Shown: positions 1 through 7,197, counted from the stretch's first letter. The stretch: 7,867 bases of DNA from an uncultured Opitutia bacterium (GCA_937874455.1 CALNBE010000105.1:1-7867), one strand, 5' to 3'. A program made the numbers and translations. Notes: generated from the letters alone by a model not told the origin.

Positions 1-2
1 CC

Positions 3-443
3 GGTTTGATTCCCACTGGCGAATTCCTTCCCGTCGCCGGAACGCCGTTCGACTTCAACGAGCCGCACGCCATCGGCGAACGCATCGACGCCGACCACGA
101 ACAGCTCCATCTCGGCGCGGGCTACGACCACAACTGGGTGCTCCAACGGCCCTTGATCAAAAAATTCGCCGACCTGCAGCTCGCCGCCGAACTCTACGAT
201 CCGGCCTCCGGGCGCGTTCTCTCCATTCACACCAACCAGCCGGGCATCCAGTTTTACAGCGGCAATTTCCTCGACGGCACCTTGCGGGGAAAATCCTGCC
301 AGCCCTACGCCCGCCGTAGCGCCCTCGCACTCGAAACCCAACATTTCCCCGACTCGCCCAACCAGCCGAATTTCCCCTCGGTCATCCTTCAGCCGGGCGA
401 ATACTACGACTCGGCCACCGAGTTCCGCTTCTCCACGCGCTAG
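3..443 (+). CDS. galM: Aldose 1-epimerase (mutarotase), C-terminal part, 5' truncated by window edge
   Basis: The reading frame is open to the window edge (GGT TTG ATT ...), so the TTG at 6 is an internal codon and the true start lies outside. About 146 residues are visible of a family usually 330-380 long. Numbering from the TTG codon, they contain the GYDHNWVL block (residues 39-46), whose Asp41 matches the conserved sugar-binding Asp. They also contain NQPGIQFYSGNFLDGT (77-92) and LETQHFPDSPNQP (109-121), whose Glu110 matches the catalytic base of GalM. The catalytic His would be upstream of the window. The enzyme interconverts alpha and beta anomers of aldoses such as glucose and galactose. 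Whether a signal peptide exists cannot be seen, so cytoplasmic or secreted location is open. The gene ends at TAG and is followed by an intrinsic terminator, so it is probably the last gene of its unit. Family assignment is firm; the galM symbol is by family only. Confidence 0.93.
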   Translation, partial: GLIPTGEFLPVAGTPFDFNEPHAIGERIDADHEQLHLGAGYDHNWVLQRPLIKKFADLQLAAELYDPASGRVLSIHTNQPGIQFYSGNFLDGTLRGKSCQPYARRSALALETQHFPDSPNQPNFPSVILQPGEYYDSATEFRFSTR

Positions 444-478
444 ACTGCGGAACAAAGCCTTTCGCTTCACTGTCTCTC

Positions 479-510
479 AAACCGCCGCCCCTTGGCGGCG
501 GTTTCGTTTT
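479..510 (+). terminator. Rho-independent terminator after aldose epimerase gene
   Basis: An 11-bp perfect stem pairs 479-489 (AAACCGCCGCC) with 494-504 (GGCGGCGGTTT) around the 4-base loop CCTT, followed by CGTTTT. It begins 36 bases after the epimerase stop codon and ends 33 bases before the next start codon. It therefore separates the two plus-strand genes into different transcription units. Confidence 0.85.
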
Positions 511-542
511 CCCCCAATCCGCTTCACCCCGAAAAAATCCCC

Positions 543-2612
543 ATGCCCAAACACTTGCTCGCCGCACTTGTCTGCGCCGTCTCCCTGCTTTCCCTCCGCG
601 CCGCGCCACCGGTGCTCCCGGAGGAAAATTGCGCCCAACTACGCCTTCCTGCCGTGCCGCTGGTCACCCACGATCCCTACTTTTCCGTCTGGTCGTTCAC
701 CGACCGGCCCAACGACTCCTGGCCCGTCCACTGGACTGGCGCGGTCAATGCCCTCTGCGGGATCGTCCGCGTTGACGGCCAACCCTACTCGTTCCTCGGC
801 CAGCCGCGCACTCCCGGCATCACCCCGGCGCAAACCCAAGCCGTGCGCGTCTCCGCCACCCGCACCCAATACGTGCTCCAGGCCGGCCCGGTCGAGATCA
901 CCCTCACCTTCACCAGCCCGCTGCTAATCGACGACCTGGACATCCTTTCCCGCCCGGCCAGCTACCTGCACCTTTCCGCCCGCGCCACCGACGGGGAAAA
1001 ACACCAGGTGCAACTTTACCTCGACGCCACCGCCGAATGGGCAGTGCACGAGCCCAACCAGCCCGTGATCTGGGAAAAAATCCCCGGAGGAAATACCGCC
1101 GACATTCTGGCCATCGGCACCACCGAACAGAAAATCCTCGGTCGCCGCGGCGACAATGTCCGCATCGACTGGGGCCGCTTCCTCCTCGCTTCGCCGCAAA
1201 ATCAGCGGGCCGCCAGCTTCCTCGGCGATGTCGATGCCGCCCGCCGACATTTCGCCGAGCAGGGAAAACTGCCCGACAGCGAACCCGCCGCCGCCCGTCC
1301 AGCCAACGATCGCTGGCCGGGGCTGGCCTTTGCCTTCGACCTGCAAACCGTGAAAAACACGCCCGCCGACCGACTGCTGCTCCTCGCCTACGACGACGCC
1401 TTTTCCATCCAGTACTTCCAGCAAAACCTCCGCCCGTGGTGGAATCGCGAAGGAAAATTTTCCTCCGCCGACCTCGTGCAAATGGCGCTGCAGGACTACC
1501 CGGCGCTCGCCAAACGCTGCGCCCAAATGGACGCACGCATCGCCCAGGACGCCCTGCGCGCGGGCGGAAGAAAATACGCCGACCTCTGCATCGCCGCCTA
1601 CCGCCAAGCCATCTCCGCCCACAAGGCAGTCGCCGGGCCAAAGGGCGAATTTTTCTTTTTCTCCAAGGAAAATTTCAGCAACGGCTCCATCGGCACCATC
1701 GACGTCACCTATCCGTCCTTCCCGCTTTTCGCCACCTACAATCCCCAACTCGCCCGCGGACTCCTCGACTTCATCTTCGACTACGCCGAAAGCGGCCGCT
1801 GGGAAAAACCCTTCGCACCCCACGATGTCGGCACCTACCCGCTCGCCAACGGCCAGACTTACGGCGGCGACATGCCGATCGAGGAATCCGCCAATATGCT
1901 GGTGATGGCCGCGCTCATTTCCCGGCTCGAAGGAAATTCCTCCTACCTCCAAGCCCACCGGAAAACCCTTTGCCGCTGGGCCGACTACCTGGTGCAAAAC
2001 GGACTCGACCCGGCCAACCAGCTTTGCACCGACGACTTCGCCGGGCACTTCGCCCGCAACAGCAACCTTTCCCTCAAGGCCATCGTCGGGCTCGGCGCCT
2101 TCGCCCAGGAATTGCGCCAGGCCGGATTTTCCTCCGAGGCCGATCGCTACGCGCGCATCGCCAAACTCTACGCCCAGGTCTGGCCCGAAATGGCCCGCGA
2201 TGGCGACCACTACGGGCTGGTCTTCGGCGCCGCCAACACCTGGAGCCTCAAATACAATATCGTCTGGGACAAAATTCTCGGGCTCGAACTTTTCGATCCG
2301 GCCATCGTGCAAAGCGAACTGGCCTTCTACCGCACCAAGATCAATCCCTACGGCATCCCGCTCGACAACCGCTCCGACTACACCAAGTCCGACTGGGTGC
2401 TCTGGACCGCCGTGCTCGCCGACCACCGCACCGACTTCGACGCGCTGGTCGATCCCATCTGGAAATACGTCAACGAAACCCCGTCCCGCGTCCCCGTCTC
2501 CGACTGGCACTGGACCACTTCCGGCAAGGAGCGCGGTTTCCGCGCCCGCTCCGTGGTCGGCGGCTATAGCCTGAAAATCCTTGCCGACCGCCTGCAAAAA
2601 ACCGCCCGCTAA
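543..2612 (+). CDS. Secreted glutaminase A-like family protein (DUF4964/DUF5127/DUF4965/DUF1793)
   Basis: The ATG at 543 gives 689 residues beginning with an export signal: MPKHLL, hydrophobic core LAALVCAVSLLSL, likely cleavage after LRA near residue 20. An in-frame TTG at 492 would lie inside the preceding terminator hairpin and spoil the signal peptide, so it was not used. No Shine-Dalgarno sequence is evident. The order of conserved blocks matches the fungal glutaminase A family and its bacterial relatives. VPLVTHDPYFSVWSF (38-52) and HWTGAVNALCGIVRVDG (63-79) form the N-terminal DUF4964-type region, followed by a DUF5127-like beta region to about 330. FAPHDVGTYPLANGQ (424-438), MPIEESANMLVMA (444-456), CTDDFAGHFARNSNLSLKAI (495-514) and WSLKYNIVWDKILGL (567-581) mark the helical six-hairpin-type DUF4965/DUF1793 region. 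The C-terminal block is GFRARSVVGGYSLKIL (665-680). Length is near the family norm. Characterised fungal members hydrolyse glutamine; for bacterial members the substrate is uncertain, and hydrolysis of a periplasmic amide or glycoside is inference. Confidence 0.9.
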   Translation: MPKHLLAALVCAVSLLSLRAAPPVLPEENCAQLRLPAVPLVTHDPYFSVWSFTDRPNDSWPVHWTGAVNALCGIVRVDGQPYSFLGQPRTPGITPAQTQAVRVSATRTQYVLQAGPVEITLTFTSPLLIDDLDILSRPASYLHLSARATDGEKHQVQLYLDATAEWAVHEPNQPVIWEKIPGGNTADILAIGTTEQKILGRRGDNVRIDWGRFLLASPQNQRAASFLGDVDAARRHFAEQGKLPDSEPAAARPANDRWPGLAFAFDLQTVKNTPADRLLLLAYDDAFSIQYFQQNLRPWWNREGKFSSADLVQMALQDYPALAKRCAQMDARIAQDALRAGGRKYADLCIAAYRQAISAHKAVAGPKGEFFFFSKENFSNGSIGTIDVTYPSFPLFATYNPQLARGLLDFIFDYAESGRWEKPFAPHDVGTYPLANGQTYGGDMPIEESANMLVMAALISRLEGNSSYLQAHRKTLCRWADYLVQNGLDPANQLCTDDFAGHFARNSNLSLKAIVGLGAFAQELRQAGFSSEADRYARIAKLYAQVWPEMARDGDHYGLVFGAANTWSLKYNIVWDKILGLELFDPAIVQSELAFYRTKINPYGIPLDNRSDYTKSDWVLWTAVLADHRTDFDALVDPIWKYVNETPSRVPVSDWHWTTSGKERGFRARSVVGGYSLKILADRLQKTAR

Positions 2613-2639
2613 ATCTTCCGGCAATTTCCTCCTCACCCC

Positions 2640-2669
2640 AAAACCGTCCGCATCCCGGACGGTTTTTTT
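2640..2669. terminator. Hairpin terminator shared by converging genes
   Basis: An 11-bp perfect stem pairs 2640-2650 (AAAACCGTCCG) with 2656-2666 (CGGACGGTTTT) around loop CATCC. On the plus strand a run of seven T (2663-2669) follows, making a strong intrinsic terminator 27 bases after the glutaminase-like gene. Read on the minus strand the same stem ends in only four T, a weaker terminator for the small ORF. The minus-strand stop codon TAA (2670-2668) lies in the T/A tract at the foot of the stem. Confidence 0.85.
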
Positions 2670-3054
2670 AATTTTCCTCTGCGCCGGATTCGGTCACATG
2701 CCCGACAATTTCCCCCGCGGCAGAAACCAGCCAGACGGCTTCCAGTTGCAGCGATTCGCAAAGCTGGCGGGCGCGTTCCTCCGCAATTTCCTTCGCCGGA
2801 ATTTTCCCCGCGCCCACAATCATGCCCGCCGATTCCACCAGGATAGGACAGCGGTAATCGCTCACATAACGGCCTTGGTAAAAAGCCCGCCGTGAGACTT
2901 TTTCCTCCGCCCGCCAGCCTCGCGCCCGCAGCGCGTTCACCAGGGTCGCGCACAGCCGTTCCGCATTTCCTTTGCCCGGCGCGGCACGGCAAACGGCGGC
3001 GATTTCCTCCGCCACCGTCCGCCAGTCCACGCGGGTGCTCCCGGCTGTTTTCAT
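2668..3054 (-). CDS. Small protein resembling a degenerate GxxExxY (PDDEXK-like) domain
   Basis: The chosen ATG (3054) gives 128 residues. It is preceded by GGAGG (3072-3068) 13 bases upstream, which is rather long. A TTG at 3090 would add 12 residues and overlap leuC, but lacks a ribosome binding site. The protein begins 22 bases after the leuC stop on the same strand, so co-transcription with leuC is likely. No signal peptide or membrane segment is seen. The pattern GNAERLCATLVNALRARGW, then a basic strand and FYQGRYVSDYRCPILVE, then MIVGAGK, resembles the GxxExxY family (helix, YxGxxxGxYRxDLLV, VxVELKA, C-terminal helix and GLLINF strand). The positions equivalent to the nuclease-like Asp (DLLV reads PILV here) and Glu-x-Lys (ELK reads GAGK here) are not kept. 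This suggests a non-catalytic relative. The assignment comes from memory of the family pattern and is tentative; the gene's reality is supported by spacing, RBS and terminator. Confidence 0.7.
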   Translation of the reverse strand: MKTAGSTRVDWRTVAEEIAAVCRAAPGKGNAERLCATLVNALRARGWRAEEKVSRRAFYQGRYVSDYRCPILVESAGMIVGAGKIPAKEIAEERARQLCESLQLEAVWLVSAAGEIVGHVTESGAEEN

Positions 3055-3067
3055 GAAAACAAAATTT

Positions 3068-3072
3068 CCTCC
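3068..3072 (-). promoter_or_regulatory. Ribosome binding site GGAGG before the small ORF
   Basis: On the minus strand, GGAGGAAATTTTG sits between the leuC stop (3077) and the ATG at 3054. GGAGG is 13 bases from the ATG. It favours this start over the TTG at 3090. It also coincides with one copy of the overrepresented octamer GGAGGAAA. Confidence 0.55.
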
Positions 3073-3076
3073 GCGC

Positions 3077-4486
3077 TCACGCGATGGCAAACACTTCGCG
3101 GGCGTCGCTGATCTCGCCGGTCACCGCCGCCGCCGCCACCATCACCGGACTCATCAGCACGGTGCGTCCGGTGGGCGAACCCTGGCGTCCTTTGAAATTG
3201 CGGTTGGAGGAACTGGCGCACAGCTCGTCGCCGCGCAACCGGTCGGGATTCATCGCCAGACACATGGAACAGCCCGCGCCGCGCCATTCAAATCCAGCTT
3301 CCAAAAACACCTTGTCGAGGCCCTGCTTTTCACATTGCGCGGCGACAATCTGCGAGCCCGGCACCACCATGGCGCGCACACCCGGCTTGACCTTCCGGCC
3401 CTTCACAAAACGCGCCACCTCCAGCAAGTCGCCCAGCCGGGCATTGGTGCAGGAGCCGATGAAGGCCACGTTGATCGGCGTGCCCTTGATCGGCGCGCCT
3501 TCCTTCAACTTCATGTATTTGTAGGCTTCCTCCGCGGTGCCGCGGTCGCCGCCGCTCAGCGTGGCCAGCTCGGGCATTTTCTCGTCGATGAAAATCGCCT
3601 GTCCGGGATTGATGCCCCAAGTCACGGTCGGGCGAATTTCCTCCGCCTTGATGTTCACCACGTCGTCGTAATGGCAGCCGGGATCGCTGGCGAAGGATTT
3701 CCAGCGCACCACCGCCGCCTCCCACTCCGCGCCCTTCGGCGCAAAGGGACGGTTCTGCAAATAGGAAAAAGTGTGCGCGTCGGGATTGACGTAGCCGCAG
3801 CGCGCGCCGCCCTCGATCGACATGTTGCAAACGGTCATGCGCTCCTCGCAGGAAAAACGGTCGAACACGCTGCCGCCGTATTCGTAGGCGTAGCCGAGGC
3901 CACCGTTCACGCCGAGCAAACGGATGATGTGCAGGATCACGTCCTTCGCGTACACGCCCGGCCGCAACTCGCCGTCCACGTTGATGCGGCGCACCTTCAG
4001 TTTCGACATCGCCAGCGTCTGCGTCGCCAGCACGTCGCGCACCTGGCTGGTGCCGATGCCAAAGGCAATCGCGCCAAACGCCCCGTGGGTCGCGGTGTGC
4101 GAGTCGCCGCAAGCGATGGTCGTCCCCGGCTGGGTGATGCCCTGCTCCGGGCCAACCATGTGCACAATGCCCTGCCCGCCGGAGGAAATATCAAAAAAAC
4201 GGATGCCGTGCTCGGCGCAATTTTTCCGCAGCTCGGCAATCATCGCCTGGGCCATCGGATCGCCAAAGGGCTCCACTTGGCTGAGCGTCGGCACAATGTG
4301 GTCCACCGTCGCAAAAGTGCGGCTCGGGTATTTCACCTTGAGGCCAAGATCGCGCAGCATCCCGAACGCCTGGGGACTCGTCACTTCGTGAATGAGGTGC
4401 GTTCCGATCAACAACTGCGTCTGCCCGTTCGGCAACTGCCGGACGGTGTGCGCGTCCCAAACTTTTTCAAACAGTGTCTTGGCCAT
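3077..4486 (-). CDS. leuC: 3-isopropylmalate dehydratase large subunit (LeuC)
   Basis: The gene encodes 469 residues, the usual full length for bacterial LeuC. With LeuD it isomerises 2-isopropylmalate to 3-isopropylmalate in leucine biosynthesis in the cytoplasm, using a 4Fe-4S cluster. The N-terminus MAKTLFEKVWDAHTV and the block FATVDHIVPT (58-67) are typical, as is GDSHTATHGAFGAIAFGIGTS (127-147). Cluster ligands are seen as Cys346 in GSCTN (344-348) and Cys406/Cys409 in GAGCSMCLAMNPD (404-415). SSSNRNFKGRQG (425-436) is the conserved C-terminal substrate-side loop. The ATG at 4486 is the only plausible start because an in-frame stop lies five codons upstream. No Shine-Dalgarno sequence is near; a GGAGGAAA is 46 bases upstream, too far to serve. 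The kinase gene ends 83 bases upstream. leuD does not follow, which is unusual compared with the common leuCD pair; it must be elsewhere if the pathway is intact. Confidence 0.97.
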   Translation of the reverse strand: MAKTLFEKVWDAHTVRQLPNGQTQLLIGTHLIHEVTSPQAFGMLRDLGLKVKYPSRTFATVDHIVPTLSQVEPFGDPMAQAMIAELRKNCAEHGIRFFDISSGGQGIVHMVGPEQGITQPGTTIACGDSHTATHGAFGAIAFGIGTSQVRDVLATQTLAMSKLKVRRINVDGELRPGVYAKDVILHIIRLLGVNGGLGYAYEYGGSVFDRFSCEERMTVCNMSIEGGARCGYVNPDAHTFSYLQNRPFAPKGAEWEAAVVRWKSFASDPGCHYDDVVNIKAEEIRPTVTWGINPGQAIFIDEKMPELATLSGGDRGTAEEAYKYMKLKEGAPIKGTPINVAFIGSCTNARLGDLLEVARFVKGRKVKPGVRAMVVPGSQIVAAQCEKQGLDKVFLEAGFEWRGAGCSMCLAMNPDRLRGDELCASSSNRNFKGRQGSPTGRTVLMSPVMVAAAAVTGEISDAREVFAIA

Positions 4487-4569
4487 GAAAAACTTTTGCT
4501 AAAATTCTTGAGGGAGGGGCCACCGTGGCAAATTTCCTCCGCCGGTCAACGGCCAATCTCAACAAGCTC

Positions 4570-6036
4570 TCAACAAAGCGAGCTGTCCGGCGACACCGCT
4601 GGCGGGGTTTCCTCCGCCATCGTGGACGCGGCAACAACCAGTCTGAGCGCAAAGCAAATATTCCCCTGCCCATCCAGCGTTGCCAACAAATCCCCGCCCA
4701 TCGCCAAGGCAAACATCCGCGCCAGGCTGAGACCCAGTCCGCTGTGCCGGTTGTCGCTGCGCGAAATTTCCTTCCGCCAAAAAGCGTCGAAGAGCGAAGC
4801 CACATCCGCCGCGCCCAAGCCGGGAGCAGGATTGCTAAGGCGCAAAAGATAACTCCGTCCGTCCGGTTCCGTCCGTCCGCCAATCGTCACAATACAGCCG
4901 TCGGGGGCGTGCTCGATCACGTTATCCAGCAGATTTTCCAAAACAGAGCGCAACAAAGCCTCGTCGGCCCGGAGCATTTGCGCCTCCACGTCCCATTCCA
5001 CCCGGAGCTGTCGCGCGTCGGCCTGGGAGGAAAAACCCTGCCAGACTCGTCGAAGCTGGACCTGCAACGGAACCGCGGCGCATTCCGCCGGGAGCTGCCC
5101 TAGCTCGCCCCGGGCCAGCGCCAGCATCCGCCGCAGCAACACCTCCATGCGCTGGACGGTTTTCAGCGCGTCCGCATCAAACTCCGCCTCCCGCGTCTCC
5201 GGCCACTGAATGGCGCAGTCGAGCATGGACCGCAACTCCGCCAGCGGCGTTCGCAACTCGTGCGCCACCGCGATGCCAAACTGCCGCTCCCGGTCAAAAG
5301 CGGTTTCCAGCCGGGACAGCATTTCGTTCAACCGGTCCACCACCGGTTGCAATTCCACCGTGGCGCAGCGCATGGACAGCCGCACCGCCAGATTTTTCTC
5401 GTCCAGCGCGGCCAGTTTTTCTCCCAGCTCATCCAGCGCCTCCAGCTCCTTTTTCATCACTCCCGGCACCAGCACCAAAATGGCTCCGGTAAAAACCACC
5501 CAACAGGCAATCCCGCCCAACAGCAGGGCGTCAAGCGTCGCATCCACTTCCCCGCGCTCCATCAGCACGAGCAGTTGCATCTGCAAATTCGGATCCCAAT
5601 CCTTCTCGTATCCCTCCTCCGGGCGCGGCGTGAACATCACACTGATCCCGCCCGCCTTTTTCCCGTGTGGCAGCGAGGCCTCGAAGTAAAACGGCTGCTG
5701 CATTGTTCCGGAATGGCGCCCCTGCAAATCCTCGTCCGCCGGCAGTTCCGGCAGGCCAAAGGCAACCTTCCCCGCCGCGTCCTTGATTTGAAAATAGGTG
5801 CGGGGCCGCTCGCCGTCGAAGTAGTGGTAAATTTCCGGGGAAACGTCAAAGGCCACCTTGCCCCCGATCTGGTCGGTCAGGAAACTCACCGCATAGGCTT
5901 TCGCCCGCAGCGTGGCCTCAAAATTTTTCAACAGCGCGGCGCGCACCACCACATAAAAAGCCGCCAGCGCAATTCCCACCGCCACCATGGTTAGCACGGC
6001 AATGGTGCGCGTCAGTTGTTTGCGGATGGAAATCAT
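4570..6036 (-). CDS. Sensor histidine kinase with periplasmic domain and HAMP linker
   Basis: This is a 488-residue inner-membrane kinase. A first membrane segment is at about 11-35. A periplasmic sensor region of about 130 residues (37-167) follows, with no domain I recognise. A second membrane segment is at 168-191. A HAMP-like linker runs from about 192 to 245. The H-box AVAHELRTPLAELRS holds the phosphorylated His259. The N-box VLENLLDNVIEHA has Asn368 and Asn372. The G1 box is atypical, NPAPGL (402-407) instead of DxGxG, as in some heavy-metal/CusS-type kinases. The F-box is LFDAFWR (415-421) and the G2 box is SGLGLSLAR (432-440). The ATG overlaps the regulator's stop codon (ATGA). GGAGG (6045-6041) lies 4 bases before it, inside the regulator gene, implying translational coupling. 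The stimulus is unknown; the general architecture suggests envelope or metal sensing, but that is inference. Confidence 0.95.
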   Translation of the reverse strand: MISIRKQLTRTIAVLTMVAVGIALAAFYVVVRAALLKNFEATLRAKAYAVSFLTDQIGGKVAFDVSPEIYHYFDGERPRTYFQIKDAAGKVAFGLPELPADEDLQGRHSGTMQQPFYFEASLPHGKKAGGISVMFTPRPEEGYEKDWDPNLQMQLLVLMERGEVDATLDALLLGGIACWVVFTGAILVLVPGVMKKELEALDELGEKLAALDEKNLAVRLSMRCATVELQPVVDRLNEMLSRLETAFDRERQFGIAVAHELRTPLAELRSMLDCAIQWPETREAEFDADALKTVQRMEVLLRRMLALARGELGQLPAECAAVPLQVQLRRVWQGFSSQADARQLRVEWDVEAQMLRADEALLRSVLENLLDNVIEHAPDGCIVTIGGRTEPDGRSYLLRLSNPAPGLGAADVASLFDAFWRKEISRSDNRHSGLGLSLARMFALAMGGDLLATLDGQGNICFALRLVVAASTMAEETPPAVSPDSSLC

Positions 6037-6719
6037 GCGTCCTCCCCGGTTTCTCCCAGCATGTAACCCATCCCGCGCCGGGTACGGATCAGCGAAGGGG
6101 CCTCCGGGAAAACCGCCATTTTCTTCCGCAAAATGCAGATGGCCGAGTCCACCACATTGCTCATCGGTTCCGTCAGGTCGTCGTAAATGTGCGCTTCGAT
6201 CTCCCGGCGGGAAATCACCGCACCCGGTTTCCGCGCGAGGTACTCCAGCAACTGGTATTCCCGCGCGGTCAGATCCAACGGAACTCCCGCCCGCATCGCC
6301 GTGCGCCGCACCAGATCGATTTCCAGATCACCGACTCGCAACCGTCCGCGCCTTTCCCCGCTTCCCCGGCGGCCCAGCGCCTGCACCCGCGCCAGCAGCT
6401 CCGCCATGGCAAACGGCTTCACCAAGTAGTCATCCGCCCCCGACTCCAAACCGTCCACCCGGTCCTCCACCGCGTCCCGGGCCGTAAGCATCAACACCCG
6501 CATCTCCCGCGCCTCCTTCCGCAAACGCTGCACAATCGAAATCCCGTCGCACCCCGGCAGCATCCAGTCCAAAACGATCACGTCGTACGGATTCTCCCGC
6601 GCCAACCACAACCCTTCCTCGCCGTCCCCGGTTCCATCGACCAGATGGCCCGATTTTCGCAATGCCAGACAAAGTGATTTTTGCAACAAAACAGAGTCTT
6701 CGACGACGAGGATTCGCAT
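6033..6719 (-). CDS. OmpR/PhoB-family response regulator
   Basis: The protein has 228 residues, a standard length. The receiver domain (1-115) shows acidic pocket residues Glu7/Asp8 in VVEDS, the phosphorylated Asp51 in VLDWMLPGCDG, Thr79 in MLTARD and Lys101 in LVKPF. A winged-helix DNA-binding domain follows (about 127-222) with LTAREYQLLEYLARKPGAVISR (150-171) as the transactivation-loop side, SNVVDSAICILRKKM (187-201) as recognition helix and IRTRRGMGYML (211-221) as wing. The ATG at 6719 fits the conserved MRILVVEDS start; GAGG (6729-6726) lies 6 bases upstream. Its stop overlaps the start of the histidine kinase by four bases, so it is surely the partner of that kinase. It is the first gene of the minus-strand block; a promoter is expected just above 6720 but none is convincing. 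The target genes are unknown. Confidence 0.97.
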   Translation of the reverse strand: MRILVVEDSVLLQKSLCLALRKSGHLVDGTGDGEEGLWLARENPYDVIVLDWMLPGCDGISIVQRLRKEAREMRVLMLTARDAVEDRVDGLESGADDYLVKPFAMAELLARVQALGRRGSGERRGRLRVGDLEIDLVRRTAMRAGVPLDLTAREYQLLEYLARKPGAVISRREIEAHIYDDLTEPMSNVVDSAICILRKKMAVFPEAPSLIRTRRGMGYMLGETGEDA

Positions 6720-6833
6720 AGTCTGCCTCGACAGTGCCGGAAATTTGCCCGCATGGAAAGCCCGTTATCCCGCAAAGGAAAATCTCCAAACCGCCGCCAA
6801 ACACCGCAGTCTCCCCATCAATTTTTATTCAAG

Positions 6834-6919
6834 CAGGAGAGCACGGAGGGGAATTCGGAAATTTAGAATGATGAATTAAAAATCCGGCATTTTTTCTCTG
6901 TGTGCTCCGTGCCCTCCTG
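6834..6919. repeat. 86-bp element with 15-bp inverted arms, likely dispersed intergenic repeat
   Basis: CAGGAGAGCACGGAG (6834-6848) is complementary to CTCCGTGCCCTCCTG (6905-6919) at 14 of 15 positions, enclosing 56 mostly AT-rich bases. The right part, TTTTTTCTCTGTGTGCTCCG followed by GCCCTCCTGTGC, has the look of the CTCTGTG-type dispersed intergenic repeats that produce spurious TEGTEHTEKK-like translations in many environmental genomes. The minus frame here reads EGTEHTEKK. Structure is seen directly; multicopy status is from recall. Confidence 0.55.
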
Positions 6920-6973
6920 TGCAGAATCCTCTTCATTTCCTTTGCATCCATCGCAGGAGCATCCCCCAAAACG

Positions 6974-6991
6974 GAGCCTGACACCTTTCGC
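6974..6991 (-). repeat. Degenerate copy A of the CGAAA(C)GGTGCCAGGCTC motif
   Basis: On the plus strand it reads GAGCCTGACACCTTTCGC; the complement GCGAAAGGTGTCAGGCTC differs from copy D (7762-7779) by one substitution and one missing C within the shared core. It is the most upstream of five motif copies. Confidence 0.5.
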
Positions 6992-7015
6992 AACCTTTCT
7001 CCTCGACGACAGGGC

Positions 7016-7036
7016 GAAGGAAAAATCTTGAAAAGG
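7016..7036 (+). repeat. 21-bp direct repeat, left copy
   Basis: A 21-base string starting GAAGGAAAAATCTTG and ending AAAAGG is repeated exactly at 7842-7862 in the same orientation. A perfect 21-mer is not expected by chance in a window this size. Together the copies bracket the motif cluster, lipoprotein gene and transposase relic. Confidence 0.8.
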
Positions 7037-7167
7037 AGCGGGGGTGGTGTCATGCAGCCGTTGTTTCCTTAGGCGAGTTACCCGCAAAGGGAATTTCCCG
7101 TTCGCTAACCCCTTAAAAATCATGCTTTCCCTACGCCAAAGCCGTTTTTCCTCACCTCTGAACTTAA

Positions 7168-7187
7168 CCTGGCACCGTTTCGTGGCC
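7168..7187 (+). repeat. 20-bp perfect inverted repeat, left arm (motif copy B)
   Basis: CCTGGCACCGTTTCGTGGCC is the exact reverse complement of 7757-7776. Identity stops abruptly on both sides. The inner edge is 22 bases before the lipoprotein ATG. Its core 7169-7182 is also the exact reverse complement of 7550-7563. Confidence 0.85.
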
Positions 7188-7197
7188 CATGTATCTA

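Noticed and set aside
492..542. TTG start extending the glutaminase-like protein by 17 residues
   Set aside because: It lies inside the terminator hairpin of the previous gene and would bury the signal peptide; the ATG at 543 gives a clean export signal.
1037..2569. 510-codon plus-strand frame overlapping the glutaminase-like gene
   Set aside because: Arg/Pro-rich low-complexity translation in an alternative frame of a well-supported gene.
924..2636. 570-codon open frame on the minus strand opposite the glutaminase-like gene
   Set aside because: It is antisense to a gene with strong family motifs; the open frame is a by-product of high GC codon bias, and its Gly/Val-rich translation has no recognisable domain.
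4516..4530. GCCACCGTGGC palindrome between the kinase gene and leuC considered as terminator or operator
   Set aside because: The stem is only five base pairs with a one-base centre and no T run; too short to call.
2972..4852. 626-codon plus-strand frame across leuC and the end of the kinase gene
   Set aside because: It runs antisense to leuC and the kinase; the His/Arg/Ala-rich translation is typical of a shadow frame.
6760..6800. Possible -10 (GATAAC on the minus strand) upstream of the response regulator
   Set aside because: No -35 at acceptable spacing and match; cannot be supported.
6829..7123. Two overlapping minus-strand frames of 74 and 86 codons in the intergenic region
   Set aside because: No ribosome binding sites, and they read through the dispersed repeat, giving the spurious EGTEHTEKK-like wording.
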